A DNA stretch of 64,000 bases from Actinoplanes auranticolor (GCF_018332655.1 NZ_BOQL01000030.1:1-64000), one strand, 5' to 3'; counted from the stretch's first letter, positions 16,772 to 26,280 are shown. Numbers and translations are program-made. Notes: generated from the sequence alone by a model not told the origin.

Positions 16772-17479
16772 TCATCGGGCTTCGAGCTCCACGTGGTCCA
16801 GGTCGCCGGCGTAGTAGTCGCAGCCCACGTCGATCTGGTCGCAGTCGGTCTTGCCGCCGATGCTCAGCGGCCACGAGTTCGCGATCCGGCCGGTCCAGCC
16901 GGCGGTGTGCGCCACCTTGGCGCCGTCCACGAACAGCGTGACCCCGCTGCCGGTGCGGGTGCAGCGCACGGTGTGCCACCGGCCGTCGTTGAGGCGCCGC
17001 GGTGACGACACCGCGAGCGAGCGGGACGAGCCGCGGAACAGGCACTCCACGATGCCGCTGGGGATCTGCAGCTTGAAGTTGCCGCCGGAGACCGTCGCCT
17101 GGCCCTTCTGGATGATGTTGCCGAACTTGTGCGTCGTCCGGAGCCGGACCGTCACCGCGAAGTCGCGGGTGCCCGGGTCGAGGGCGTCCGAGTCGCGCAC
17201 GGTCACCAGGTGACCGGGACGGGCCGGCGGGGAGTCGGGCTCCAGTCGGTCGAAGCGGTAGCCGGTGGCGCCGCTCGTACGGGTGCCGGTGCGGACCTCG
17301 CTGCCGATCCGGCCGTGCAGCCCGCGTCCGCTGGTGTCCGTCATGGTCCGGGCGCCGGAACGCTCGTCCATCTCCCAGATGGCGACGGGCCGGTCCGAGG
17401 ACGCGTCAGCGGTCGCCGCCGTGGTCAGCAGGACAGTTCCGACCGTCAGCACGACGGTCAACGAGCGGCGACTTCTCAT
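16772..17479 (-). CDS. Secreted LamG (concanavalin-like) domain protein
   Basis: 235 aa with a signal peptide ending near ATADAS. A LamG/pentraxin-type jelly-roll follows (VAIWEMDERSGARTMTDTSG start, DFAVTVRLRTTHKFGNIIQKG, WHTVRCTRTGSGVTLFVDG, YYAGDLDHVEL end). Such modules bind sugars or proteins outside the cell. Paired with the adjacent choice-of-anchor C gene. A 13-bp perfect palindrome lies about 42 bp upstream of the start and may be its operator. Confidence 0.8.
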   Translation of the reverse strand: MRSRRSLTVVLTVGTVLLTTAATADASSDRPVAIWEMDERSGARTMTDTSGRGLHGRIGSEVRTGTRTSGATGYRFDRLEPDSPPARPGHLVTVRDSDALDPGTRDFAVTVRLRTTHKFGNIIQKGQATVSGGNFKLQIPSGIVECLFRGSSRSLAVSSPRRLNDGRWHTVRCTRTGSGVTLFVDGAKVAHTAGWTGRIANSWPLSIGGKTDCDQIDVGCDYYAGDLDHVELEAR

Positions 17480-17520
17480 GGCATCCTCACGCTTGCCGGC
17501 AGATGAAGACCATGCTAAAC

Positions 17521-17552
17521 GTCGTTAATACCCGTAAAGGGGTATTAACGAC
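17521..17552. promoter_or_regulatory. 13-bp perfect AT-rich inverted repeat (candidate operator)
   Basis: GTCGTTAATACCC (17521-17533) and GGGTATTAACGAC (17540-17552) are exact reverse complements with a 6-nt spacer. It is strikingly AT-rich for this genome. It sits between the divergent LamG (17479) and coiled-coil (17915) genes, close to the LamG start. The rest of 17553-17914 is GC-rich with no convincing gene. Confidence 0.65.
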
Positions 17553-17914
17553 TAAAACGCCCAAGCGTGGCGGTGTCGGCGCCGGCGCCGGTGGCGGAGG
17601 GGCCGCCGGGGGAGTCCGGCGGCAGTGCCTCCCGGGCCGTCGGCAGCCGCCGTCCCGATCCGGCGCGAGCCGCCGTCGCACCCCACGCGAGCAGGCGTTA
17701 TGCGGACCGGACCGGTCCGAACGGCCGACTGCTCCCGCTGAACGGCTTCTCGCCTTCGGCCCGCTCACCTTGGTAACATGCCGCGGATCATGGCCAGCGT
17801 TCCGGCCGGTACGCCGGGGCCGACAGCCGCGTCGACCGTGTCCGCTCCCGCCTGCCGGCAGGGGCCTCGTCGACCGAAGCCGCCGCGGTGAAGCCGCACG
17901 TACGGAGGTCTCCT

Positions 17915-18682
17915 GTGACTGACAACCGGATGAAGGATCGCGTCAAGGTCATGCTCGGGACGACGCCCGACGGCGCGACCTCCGAGCACGCGCTGGTCTC
18001 GCCCACGCCCGTACCCGGACTGCCGAACCAGGCCCTCCAGGTGTTGACCATGGCGCAGCGCACCGCCGAGGAGCACGTCGCCACCGCGCACCAGCAGGCC
18101 GACAAGATCCGTACGGACGCGCTGGCCGCAGCGGAGAACATCGCCCGCGACGCCCAGATCCACGCGCACAACGTGCGCCGCGAGGCCGACAAGGTGCTCT
18201 ACGACGCGCGGGCCGGCGCCGAGCAGATCGGCCAGGAGGCCCGGGCGGCCGCCGAGGAGGCCCGGCGCAACGCGGAGAAGATCGTGCTGGACGCGCAGGC
18301 CCGCGCCGACGCGATCGCCGCCGAGGCCAAGGCCAACGCCGAGCAGCTCAACCTGCAGGCCCAGCAGCGCTACGACGACGTGGTCGGCAGTCTCGGCGTC
18401 AAGCGCGAGGCGCTGCAGGAGCAGATCGAGGCCCTCGAGCAGTTCGACCGCGAGTACCGCGGCCGCCTCATGACCTTCATGCAGGGCCAGCTGCGCGCCC
18501 TCTGGGTGGACCAGCCGCAGGTCATCGGCGAGCTGCCGGCGCCGGACGAGTCGGCGGGCCGGCACGGCTCCAACGCCGAGGTGGTCGTCCCGGCGCAGCG
18601 CCAGCCGGTGGAGGACACCGTCGAGGTCCAGCACGAGGACGCCGGGGACGCCGAGGAAGAGCCGGTGCCGAGCGAGCGCTGA
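17915..18682 (+). CDS. DivIVA-like coiled-coil protein
   Basis: 255 aa. The GTG at 17915 is preceded at 6 nt by GGAGG (17904-17908), which favours it over the upstream GTG at 17888. Residues about 45-190 form a long, Ala/Glu/Arg-rich coiled coil with regular heptads (AEEHVATAHQQADKIRTDAL, then AAEEARRNAEKIVLDAQA). The C-terminal tail is acidic. The style matches actinobacterial DivIVA/Wag31-like or 'cellulose-binding' coiled-coil proteins that act as polar or envelope scaffolds. The classic DivIVA N-terminal motif is not obvious, so the exact role is uncertain. Confidence 0.65.
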   Translation: MTDNRMKDRVKVMLGTTPDGATSEHALVSPTPVPGLPNQALQVLTMAQRTAEEHVATAHQQADKIRTDALAAAENIARDAQIHAHNVRREADKVLYDARAGAEQIGQEARAAAEEARRNAEKIVLDAQARADAIAAEAKANAEQLNLQAQQRYDDVVGSLGVKREALQEQIEALEQFDREYRGRLMTFMQGQLRALWVDQPQVIGELPAPDESAGRHGSNAEVVVPAQRQPVEDTVEVQHEDAGDAEEEPVPSER

Positions 18683-18688
18683 CCCGTC

Positions 18689-20338
18689 TCACGCATCCGG
18701 GGCGGCGTACACGCGTTCGCCCCGGATGTAGGTCAGCGCCACCCGGGCGTCCGCGATCGCCTCCGGCGGGCCCGCGAGGAGATCGCGGTCCAGGACCACC
18801 AGGTCGGCCTGGTGGCCGGCCCGCAGCGTGCCGGTGTCGTCCCGGTGATTCACGAAGGCCGACCCCGAGGTGTACGCCCGCAGCACGGTGGCCAGCTCCA
18901 GGCGCTGCCCGGGCAGGAAAGCCGCGGCCCCGCTGCCGGGCAGTGCGCGGTTGACCGCCACGTGGATGCCCCGCAACGGATCGGGGCTGCTCACCGGCCA
19001 GTCACTGCCCGCGGCCAGGGTCGCGCCGGCCCGGTGCAGGTCGCCGAACGGATACTGCCGACCGGCCAGCTCCGGGTCCAGGAACGGCAGCGTGAGCTCG
19101 TCCATCTGCGGCTCGTGCGTGGCCCACAACGCCTGGATGGTCGCCGGGGCCCCCAGCGAGCGGAAGCGCGGCACGTCCTGCGGATGCACCACTTGCAGAT
19201 GGGCCAGGTGCGGCCGCGTGTCCCGGATCCCGTTCGCGGCGCGGGCCGCGGCGACCGCGTCCAGCGCCTCGCGGACCGCCCGGTCGCCCAGCGCGTGGAA
19301 GTGCGGTTGGAAGTCCAGCGCGTCCACCGCGGTGACGTAGTCGCGCAACGCCACCGGATCGATGAACGACAGGCCGCTGTTCGCGGTCGCGCAGCCGTGC
19401 CCGTCGCGGTACGGGGCGGTCATCGCCGCGGTGAAGTTCTCGGCCACGCCGTCCAGCATGAACTTCACCGAGCCGCAGCGCAGCCGCCCGACGCTGAGCG
19501 CCGCCCGCTTGGCCACGAGCTCGGGGACCTGGCCGGCGTCCCGTTCGCGGTCCCACCACAGCGCGCCGACGACGGTGGAGAGCAGCGATCCGTCGGCGGC
19601 CGCGGTGCGGTAGGCGTCGGAGATGTCGGGATAGCCGTTGCTCGCGCACAGCATCGCGTCCTGCCAGGCGGTGATCCCCAGCGCGTGCAGCAGCCGCTGG
19701 GCGCGCAGCAGGCCGGCCAGTCGTTGCGCCGGAGTCACCGCCGGTACGACCGCGGCGACCAGCGACATCGCCCCTTCCTGGAGGCCGCCGCCCGGGGCCC
19801 CGCCGGGCTCGCGGTCGATCCGGCCGTCGGCGGGGTCGGGGGTGTCGGCGGTGATCCCGGCCAGGGCCAGGGCCCGGCTGTTCACCCAGGCGCCGTGGTG
19901 GTCCCGGTTCGTCAGGTAGACCGGCCGGTCCCCGACGACCGCGTCCAGCAACTCCCGGCCGGGCACCCCGCCGGGGAAGCTCTCCATCGACCAGCCGCCG
20001 CCGACGATCCACGGCTCGTCCGGGTGGGCCCGCGCGTACGCGTCGATCCGGGCCAGATACTCGCTCAGCTCGGTCGTGCCGGTCAGGTCGCACTGGCCCA
20101 GCTCCACGCCGCCCATCACCGCGTGCACATGGGCGTCCTGGAAGCCGGGCAGCAGCATCCGCCCGCGCAGCTCCACCACTTCGGTGCGCGGGCCGGCCAG
20201 CCCGGTGACCTCCGCACCGCCGACGGCGAGAATCCGTCCGTCGCGCACGGCCAGGGCGGTAGCGGGGCCCCGGCCCGGGTCGGCGGTGAAGACCGGTCCG
20301 CCCGTGAAGATCAGATCAGCGGTACCGGCGGTGTCCAT
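18689..20338 (-). CDS. YtcJ-type amidohydrolase
   Basis: 549 aa. Amidohydrolase superfamily signatures: the N-terminal beta-sandwich start ADLIFTGGPVFTADP, the metal-binding HxH in DAHVHAVMGG, the central FHALGDRAV (metal His), a late AAGSDWPVSSPDPL (metal Asp), and the C-terminal TLRAGHQADLVVLDRDLL strand. These match the metallo-dependent YtcJ/ExoI-like family (amidohydrolase 3), which hydrolyses amides or related C-N bonds. The substrate is unknown. Its start lies 19 bp after the stop of the upstream GAF-ANTAR gene on the same strand. It is convergent with the coiled-coil gene, only 6 bp away. Confidence 0.85.
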   Translation of the reverse strand: MDTAGTADLIFTGGPVFTADPGRGPATALAVRDGRILAVGGAEVTGLAGPRTEVVELRGRMLLPGFQDAHVHAVMGGVELGQCDLTGTTELSEYLARIDAYARAHPDEPWIVGGGWSMESFPGGVPGRELLDAVVGDRPVYLTNRDHHGAWVNSRALALAGITADTPDPADGRIDREPGGAPGGGLQEGAMSLVAAVVPAVTPAQRLAGLLRAQRLLHALGITAWQDAMLCASNGYPDISDAYRTAAADGSLLSTVVGALWWDRERDAGQVPELVAKRAALSVGRLRCGSVKFMLDGVAENFTAAMTAPYRDGHGCATANSGLSFIDPVALRDYVTAVDALDFQPHFHALGDRAVREALDAVAAARAANGIRDTRPHLAHLQVVHPQDVPRFRSLGAPATIQALWATHEPQMDELTLPFLDPELAGRQYPFGDLHRAGATLAAGSDWPVSSPDPLRGIHVAVNRALPGSGAAAFLPGQRLELATVLRAYTSGSAFVNHRDDTGTLRAGHQADLVVLDRDLLAGPPEAIADARVALTYIRGERVYAAPDA

Positions 20339-20357
20339 GGTGGTAAGACTGCCGCAT

Positions 20358-21098
20358 TCATCGATTCTGGGCGACGACTGCCGTGGCGGCTTCGATCAGT
20401 GAACCCGTCGTCTCGGCGGCCTGCGACCGCAGCAGCGCATACGCCAGGTCCGCGTTGGTCTGCCGCTCAGAGATGATCACCCCGATCGCCTGCTGGATCG
20501 TGGCCCGCACGGCGAAGGCTCCGGTGAGACCGGCGATGAGGTCCTGCGCTCCCGGGCACAGGTCCTCGTAGGGGCCGGGTGGGCGGCCCTCCGGCGCGTC
20601 GTCGTAGGCGGCGAGCACCGCCGCGCTCAGCGGAGCCATGGCCGCCGGGTCGTGACTGTAGAGGTTGAGCGCCGCCACCGGGAGTCCGCGCCCGGCGAAC
20701 AGCGGGATGGACAGCGACGAGCGCAACCCCAGCTTGTACGCGGCGTCCCGGAAGGCCGGCCAGATCATGGTGGCGTCGATCCGCGGCACGCTGAGGGGGG
20801 AGCCGCCGTCGAGGGCGTCGAGGCAGGGCCCCGCTTTGTCGGCGTACTGGGCCTCGTCGACGGCGAGGGCGAGCTCACTGCTCACGGCCACCGTGCTGTA
20901 GCCGCTCTCACCCTGGCGGGTCACCGAGCCGAAGGCCACCGCGTCCACCAGGTCGGCCACGAGCTGGACTATCGTGGTCAGCCGGGTGTTGACGGTGGAG
21001 TCGTCGTCGGCTGTGCCCGCCAGGTCGATCAGGCAGGACGCCAGAGGGTCGCTTCCCGGCGGCCGTTGCTGTGCCGGGGGCTGCGATCGGGTCACCAC
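20358..21098 (-). CDS. GAF-ANTAR regulator
   Basis: 246 aa, GTG start with GAGGAG upstream. A GAF domain covers about residues 40-165 (GESGYSTVAVSSELALAVDE, then ADKAGPCLDAL) and an ANTAR module about 185-243 (VRATIQQAIGVIISERQTNA, then ALLRSQAAETTGSLIEAATAV). ANTAR domains bind paired-hexaloop RNA structures and act as antiterminators or translational regulators; the GAF part senses the signal. It is more divergent than the three other copies in this window. A SigB-like promoter (GTGT-N15-GGGTAG) lies 34-58 bp upstream. Confidence 0.85.
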   Translation of the reverse strand: MVTRSQPPAQQRPPGSDPLASCLIDLAGTADDDSTVNTRLTTIVQLVADLVDAVAFGSVTRQGESGYSTVAVSSELALAVDEAQYADKAGPCLDALDGGSPLSVPRIDATMIWPAFRDAAYKLGLRSSLSIPLFAGRGLPVAALNLYSHDPAAMAPLSAAVLAAYDDAPEGRPPGPYEDLCPGAQDLIAGLTGAFAVRATIQQAIGVIISERQTNADLAYALLRSQAAETTGSLIEAATAVVAQNR

Positions 21099-21131
21099 GA
21101 ATTCTCCTCGCTCTGCACGCTGAACGCCCGT

Positions 21132-21156
21132 CTACCCGGCGTTCGCCGTGCTACAC
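21132..21156 (-). promoter_or_regulatory. Candidate SigB/SigF-type promoter
   Basis: On the minus strand GTGT (21153-21156) is followed after exactly 15 nt by GGGTAG (21132-21137). This fits the GNNT-N14-16-GGGTA pattern of actinobacterial stress sigma factors. It stands in front of the GAF-ANTAR gene. Confidence 0.4.
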
Positions 21157-21169
21157 CCCGTAGCGCCGC

Positions 21170-21481
21170 TCAAGTGCCGATGAGCAGCCCGTCGAGGTTC
21201 GCCACCTCGAGCACCATCCGGACCATCGGGCCGGGTTCGCGCAGGCGCAGGGTGACGCCCTTGAGCTCGGCGGCCCGGCGGGCGGCGACCAGCATGCCGA
21301 TCCCGGAGGAGTCCAGGAACGTCACGGCGTGCATGTCGACCTCGATGCGGCCGTCCTGCTTGTCGGCCACCACCTGGCGCAGCACCTCGCGCAGGTAGGT
21401 CGCGGTCTCCAGATCGATGTCACCCTCGGGGGTGACCACGACGGTGTCACCCTGGCGCTCCACGGTGCAATCGAATGCCAT
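21170..21481 (-). CDS. STAS-domain anti-sigma factor antagonist
   Basis: 103 aa, a single STAS domain. The phosphorylation-site region reads VTFLDSSGIGMLVAAR, with the DSSG Ser as the presumed target of an anti-sigma kinase. The N-terminal strand reads TVVVTPEGDIDLETA. In the RsbV/SpoIIAA scheme the unphosphorylated form binds the anti-sigma factor and frees the sigma factor. A SpoIIE phosphatase (2.6 kb) and SigF-like sigma (26.9 kb) lie nearby, but no RsbW-type kinase is in the window. Flanked by GAF-ANTAR genes on the same strand. Confidence 0.85.
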   Translation of the reverse strand: MAFDCTVERQGDTVVVTPEGDIDLETATYLREVLRQVVADKQDGRIEVDMHAVTFLDSSGIGMLVAARRAAELKGVTLRLREPGPMVRMVLEVANLDGLLIGT

Positions 21482-21535
21482 GTCAGCTCCGCCTTCTCCT
21501 CGCCCGGCCGGTCGTCAGGCACCCATTGTCGCGGA

Positions 21536-22249
21536 TCACCGATCGCCGCCACTCTCGGCCTTGGCGACCAGCGCGGCGGCGACGTCGCGCAGCTTGCGGT
21601 TGGAGTCCTGGGAGATCCTGGTGAGGATGGCGAACGCCTCGTCGGCCGAGCACCGGCGGCGGCCCATGACGATGCCCTTGGCCTGCTCGATCACCGCCCG
21701 GCCGGCCATCGCCGTCTGCAACTGCCGGGTCAGCCGGGCCGTGACGCCGTACAGGTTGGCGTTGGCCAGGGCGACCGCCGCGTAGCCGGCGAAGGTCTCG
21801 GCCAGCACCACCGCGTCGTCGTCGAAAGCCGCCTGCCGGATGCCGTAGAGATTCAGCCCGCCGTCCAGCCGCTCCTCGATCGGCAGCCCGACCGACAGAG
21901 AGCTGCGCGCGCCCGCTGCCACGGCGTGTTGGGCCCACTCCGGCCAGCGAGCTTCGTCGGCGAGGTCCGGCACCGAGATGGTCGCCTGCGCGGTGGCGGC
22001 CTCCAGACAAGGCCCGCTGCCCCGCTGGTACTGCCATTCGTCCAGAGCCAGCGCGAGGTGCCCGGTGTAGGCGGCGGTCTCCGCGATCGATCCGCGGACC
22101 ATGGTGACCGAGACCTCATCGGCGCCGGGGACGGTCTGCCGGGCGAGGTCGGCGACCCGCGACAGCACTCCCTGCAAGTCGTTCTCGGCGAGGTTGATGC
22201 GGCCCAGCTCGGCGAAGGCGGCCGCGGGATCCAACCGGTCCGGTGACAT
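21536..22249 (-). CDS. GAF-ANTAR regulator
   Basis: 237 aa with AGGGAG before the ATG. The N terminus PAAAFAELGRINLAENDLQG is shared with two other copies at 32.4 and 35.1 kb. A GAF domain covers residues about 25-160 and an ANTAR module about 170-230 (RAVIEQAKGIVMGRRRCSAD, then EAFAILTRISQDSNRKLRDV). Predicted to sense a small ligand or redox state and bind RNA. Same strand as the STAS gene, 54 bp upstream of it, so the two may be co-transcribed. Confidence 0.88.
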   Translation of the reverse strand: MSPDRLDPAAAFAELGRINLAENDLQGVLSRVADLARQTVPGADEVSVTMVRGSIAETAAYTGHLALALDEWQYQRGSGPCLEAATAQATISVPDLADEARWPEWAQHAVAAGARSSLSVGLPIEERLDGGLNLYGIRQAAFDDDAVVLAETFAGYAAVALANANLYGVTARLTRQLQTAMAGRAVIEQAKGIVMGRRRCSADEAFAILTRISQDSNRKLRDVAAALVAKAESGGDR

Positions 22250-22460
22250 GTGCGGCGAACTCCCTGTCCACCCGGTTGATGACTCGGGCTTGACGGTGGC
22301 CGGGACCTGCCCCTGGCGGACACAGGCTTCCGCTGCCGGGTCCCGGCAGCGATCAGGCGGCGCGCATACCCTGATCGGTGGTCGTTAACCGTCGGACTTC
22401 GCGGTCTGCTCCCGGACATCCCCGGCGATCGCCACCCAACGGCAACCCGGCCGGGAGAAA

Positions 22461-24878
22461 ATGACGTCTCGGAGGTCGGGCGGCGAGGCGGGGGCGGGTG
22501 ACATGGCAGCTGCGCGCGGCGTGTCGGGAAGCCACCGCCGGCCGGGCCCCGCCCCGCACCGTGCGGTACGGAGCTGGCAGGGCTTCCTGCTCGGCGGCAG
22601 CCTCGTAACGGCCGCCGCCGCGTTCGCCACGCCGGCCGGCCGGGAGGCCACCTACGCGCTGCTGTGCCTGGCAGTCATCGGTGCCGTGGTCGCCGGCGTC
22701 CGGCAGCACCGGCCCGCGCGTCCGCTGGGCTGGTGGCTGCTGGCCGCCGGTATGGCCTGCGGCGCGGTCGCGCACAGCTGGTGGGCGTTCGGGCCACCCA
22801 CAACGGTGCTGAACGCGGTGGTCACCTGGACCGATGTCGTCTACTTCTCGATGTATCTCCTGGTCGCCGCGGCCGTGGCGGTGCTGTCGGCGTCCCGGCG
22901 CCGAGGTGCGGCGCTGGCGGGCATGAGCGAGGCGGGCATCGTGGCGTGCACCGCTGTGGTGCTCGCCTGGGTGTTCCTGCTGGACCCGTTCCTGCACGAC
23001 CGCGACGACTGGTCGGCCGGTGCCGCCGTGCTCGCGTACCCGTTCCTGGACCTGCTCGTCCTCACCATGGTGGTCCGCCTGCGCTTCACCACGCGGGCGC
23101 TGAGCCGCGCCCAGCAGCTTCTCGTGCTGGCCGTGGTCGTGGTGCTGGCCGCGGACGTGGCCTACATCGTCGCCGTGATGGCCGGCGGCCAGTGGGCCGG
23201 ATCGACCTTCAGCGCCGCCGGCTGGCTGATGTTCCTGGTGCTGCTGGGCGCCGCCGCCCTGCACCCCTCCATGGCGCTCGGGCCCGGCACCGGCGTGGGC
23301 CGCCCGCCGCCGGGCAACGGCCGATGGACGGTGGCCGGTCTGCTGACCGTCGTGCTGATCGGCCCGGTAGCCACCTGCTACGCCCTGCTGGCGGACATCG
23401 CGGAGGGCGAGCTGGACCGGATCGACGTCGTGCTGCCGCTCGGTGCCACCGCGATCACCGCCGTCCTGCTCGTCGCCCGGCTGACCGGGGCCAGCGCCCT
23501 GGCCCGGCGGCGCGCGGACGAGCTGCAGGAGGCCGTGGAGTACCAGGCCACCCTGCAACGGGAGATGAGTCATCTCGCCCTGCACGATTCCCTGACCGGA
23601 CTGCCCAACCGCCTGCACCTGGACCGCGAGCTGCGCGGGCTGCTGCACGGCGACGAGCCGGGCTGCCTGCTGCTGCTGGACGTCGACGGCTTCAAGCACA
23701 TCAACGAAAGCCTGGGCCATCCGATCGGGGACGCGCTGCTGGTCGCCATCGCGCAGCGGTTGCGCTACACGGTGGGGCCCGGCGCGCTGCTCGCCCGGCT
23801 CGGCGGCGACGAGTTCGCCGTGCTGATGCCGTGCGGGGACGCCGGCACGGTGGACAGCCGGTGCGCGGAGATCCTGGCCGCGGTGCGCCGCCCCGCCGAC
23901 ATCCACGGCCACCGGCTGCACGTGACGATCAGCATCGGGGTACGCCGGCTGGCCGGCTCGGCCGGCAGCACCGACGCGCTCAGCGACGCCGACCTGGCCC
24001 TGTACGAGGCCAAGGCCGCGGGCCGGGACCGGGCGGTGACCTACGACGCCGGCCTGCGCGAGCGGCAGCTGGAGCGCACCGAGCTGGTCGAACGGCTGCG
24101 CGCGGCACTCACCGCCGAGCAGTTCACCGTGTACTACCAACCGATCGTCACGCTCGGCACCGGCGGGTTCGACGCGGTCGAGGCGCTGGTGCGCTGGTTC
24201 CCGGCGCCGGGCGAGCTCATCGGCCCGGACCGGTTCATCCCGGCCGCCGAGGACAGCGGTCTCATCGTCGCCCTCGGCGAGTGGGTGCTGCGGCAGGCCT
24301 GCCGGGACGCCGCCGGCTGGCACCGGCAGCACGGTACGGCGGTGACCGTCAACGTCTCGCCCCGCCAGCTCATGGAGCCCGACTACGCGGCCACGGTCGG
24401 CCGGGCGCTGCGCGACTCCGGGCTGCCTCCGGCGGCGCTGATCCTGGAGATCACCGAGGGCATGCTGGTCGGCGCGGCGAACCAGGAGGACCGGACCATC
24501 GCGCAGCTGAGCGCGCTGCGCCGCCAGGGGGTCCGGGTCGCCGTCGACGACTTCGGCACCGGGTACTCCTCGCTGGCGTACCTGCGCGACCTGCCCATCG
24601 ACATCCTCAAGATCGACCGGTCGTTCCTGCCGTCCGGCGAGCCCGGCGCGGCCGACCGTCAGCTGTCCTTCGTGCGGACCATCGTCGACCTCGCGCACAA
24701 CCTGCGGCTGGCCGCGGTCGCCGAGGGGGTCGAGACCCCGGCCCAGGTCGCCCTCCTGCGCGAGCTGGGCTGCGACAAGGGCCAGGGCTACCACTTCGGG
24801 CGGCCGCGCAACGCCGCCGAGACGACCGAGGTCCTGGCCGCCGCCCAGCTCACGGCCGCTTTGCCGGTCGGTGCATGA
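22461..24878 (+). CDS. Membrane GGDEF-EAL protein (c-di-GMP turnover)
   Basis: 805 aa, ATG with GGGAG upstream. Residues about 30-350 contain some eight to ten hydrophobic helices forming a membrane sensor region. A GGDEF domain follows with an intact GGDEF active site (residues 448-452), so diguanylate cyclase activity is possible. An EAL domain then follows with EAL at residue 574 and conserved DDFGTGYSSL and EGVET motifs, so phosphodiesterase activity is possible. The net direction cannot be predicted from sequence. Divergent from the GAF-ANTAR gene at 22249. Confidence 0.9.
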   Translation: MTSRRSGGEAGAGDMAAARGVSGSHRRPGPAPHRAVRSWQGFLLGGSLVTAAAAFATPAGREATYALLCLAVIGAVVAGVRQHRPARPLGWWLLAAGMACGAVAHSWWAFGPPTTVLNAVVTWTDVVYFSMYLLVAAAVAVLSASRRRGAALAGMSEAGIVACTAVVLAWVFLLDPFLHDRDDWSAGAAVLAYPFLDLLVLTMVVRLRFTTRALSRAQQLLVLAVVVVLAADVAYIVAVMAGGQWAGSTFSAAGWLMFLVLLGAAALHPSMALGPGTGVGRPPPGNGRWTVAGLLTVVLIGPVATCYALLADIAEGELDRIDVVLPLGATAITAVLLVARLTGASALARRRADELQEAVEYQATLQREMSHLALHDSLTGLPNRLHLDRELRGLLHGDEPGCLLLLDVDGFKHINESLGHPIGDALLVAIAQRLRYTVGPGALLARLGGDEFAVLMPCGDAGTVDSRCAEILAAVRRPADIHGHRLHVTISIGVRRLAGSAGSTDALSDADLALYEAKAAGRDRAVTYDAGLRERQLERTELVERLRAALTAEQFTVYYQPIVTLGTGGFDAVEALVRWFPAPGELIGPDRFIPAAEDSGLIVALGEWVLRQACRDAAGWHRQHGTAVTVNVSPRQLMEPDYAATVGRALRDSGLPPAALILEITEGMLVGAANQEDRTIAQLSALRRQGVRVAVDDFGTGYSSLAYLRDLPIDILKIDRSFLPSGEPGAADRQLSFVRTIVDLAHNLRLAAVAEGVETPAQVALLRELGCDKGQGYHFGRPRNAAETTEVLAAAQLTAALPVGA

Positions 24879-24906
24879 CGCGGTGTCACCGGGGTAGTCG
24901 CCCGCC

Positions 24907-26280
24907 ATGACGAGCCAGATCCACACCTTCCTGCGCGGGCACCGGGACGACATCGTCGACGAGCTGATCGGCTGGGTACGCCTGCGGTCGGTGGCCGGCG
25001 TGCCGGAGCACGAGCCCGAGCTGACCCGGTCGGCCAACTGGCTGGCCGCGGCGCTGCGCAGCACCGGGTTCCCGACCGTGGAGGTCTGGCCGGTCGAGGG
25101 AGCACCGGCGGTCTACGCCGAGTGGTGCGCCGCCCCGGGAGCGCCGACCGTGCTGATCTACAGCCACCACGACGTCCGGGCGGCCAAGGACGAGCTCTGG
25201 GACGAGACAGCCCCGTTCGAGCCGGTGGTACGCGACGGCCGGGTCTACGGGCGCGGCACTTCTGACGCCAAGGGCCAGGTGCTCAGCCACCTCTGGGGCA
25301 TCCGGGCCCACCTCGCCGCGACCGGCCGCGCGGCGCCCGCGGTCAACCTGAGGATCATCGTCGAGGGGGAGGAGGAGGCCGGCTCGGCCCACCTTGCCGA
25401 GCTGATCGAGAAGAACCGGGAGCGGCTGGCCGCCGATCTGGTGGTCTTCTCCGACACGCTCACCTGGCGCGCCGACCACCCGGCGGTGTGCACCAGCATC
25501 CGCGGCATGGTCATGGCCGAGCTCGAGGTGTACGGACCCCGCCGCGACGTGCACAGCGGCGCCGCTTCCGGGCCCGCGCCCAACGCCGCCGTGGAGCTGT
25601 CCCGGCTGCTGGGCGCCCTGCACGACGACAAGGGCAGGCTGACGCTCCCGGGGTTCTACGACGAGGTCGCCGAGCCGTCCGAACGCCGCCGCGCCGAGCT
25701 CGCCGCCCTGCCGTTCACCGAGCAGGACTGGCTGGAGCGCTCCGAGACCCGCAGTGTCACGGGGGAGGCCGGCTACACCGTGCTGGAGAAACTCTGGACG
25801 CGTCCCGCGGCCGAGATCATCAGCATGGTCGCGGGCGATCCGGTCGGCGTCACCCGTTCCGCGATCCCGGCGGTGGCCTCCGCGACCATCAGCATCCGTA
25901 CGGTGGCCGGCCAACGGTGCGACGACGTGGCCGGACAGCTGCGGCGCTGGGTCGCCGACACGATCAGCGGCACCGTGGACCATCGGCTGACCGTGGCCGA
26001 GGAGACGATGCAGGAGCCGTACGAGACACCGCAGGATCTGCCGGCGCTGGACGCGCTGGCGGCTGCGGTCGAGGACGGCTTCGGCGTACCGGCCGGGCGG
26101 ATGGGCAACGCCGGGGGTGGGCCCGCCGAGCTGCTGGCCCGGGAGCTGGACGCCCCGGTGCTGTTCTTCGGCGTCGGGCTGCCCGAGGACCGGTGGCACG
26201 ACAGCGACGAGCGGGTGTCCATCGACATGCTGGTCAACGGGGCGGCGACGCTCGCGTACCTGTGGCAGCGCCTCGCCTGA
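24907..26280 (+). CDS. M20-family dipeptidase
   Basis: 457 aa. Zinc-peptidase motifs of the M20 family: YSHHDVR (first metal His and Asp), GRGTSDAKG (bridging Asp), IVEGEEEAGS (catalytic Glu and metal Glu), and a C-terminal His in RWHDSDERV. The central dimerisation domain runs from about residue 195 to 330. The architecture matches actinobacterial dipeptidases and aminoacyl-peptidases of the M20A type. Cytoplasmic. It starts 28 bp after the GGDEF-EAL gene in the same direction, with no clear ribosome-binding site. Confidence 0.88.
   Translation: MTSQIHTFLRGHRDDIVDELIGWVRLRSVAGVPEHEPELTRSANWLAAALRSTGFPTVEVWPVEGAPAVYAEWCAAPGAPTVLIYSHHDVRAAKDELWDETAPFEPVVRDGRVYGRGTSDAKGQVLSHLWGIRAHLAATGRAAPAVNLRIIVEGEEEAGSAHLAELIEKNRERLAADLVVFSDTLTWRADHPAVCTSIRGMVMAELEVYGPRRDVHSGAASGPAPNAAVELSRLLGALHDDKGRLTLPGFYDEVAEPSERRRAELAALPFTEQDWLERSETRSVTGEAGYTVLEKLWTRPAAEIISMVAGDPVGVTRSAIPAVASATISIRTVAGQRCDDVAGQLRRWVADTISGTVDHRLTVAEETMQEPYETPQDLPALDALAAAVEDGFGVPAGRMGNAGGGPAELLARELDAPVLFFGVGLPEDRWHDSDERVSIDMLVNGAATLAYLWQRLA

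Noticed and set aside
17503..17922. Possible small gene in the 17.5-17.9 kb gap
   Set aside because: Low-complexity Arg/Pro/Gly composition, no start signal, and it would run through the palindrome.
22353..25064. 903-residue minus-strand open frame
   Set aside because: Antisense shadow of the GGDEF-EAL gene, whose catalytic motifs are intact on the plus strand.
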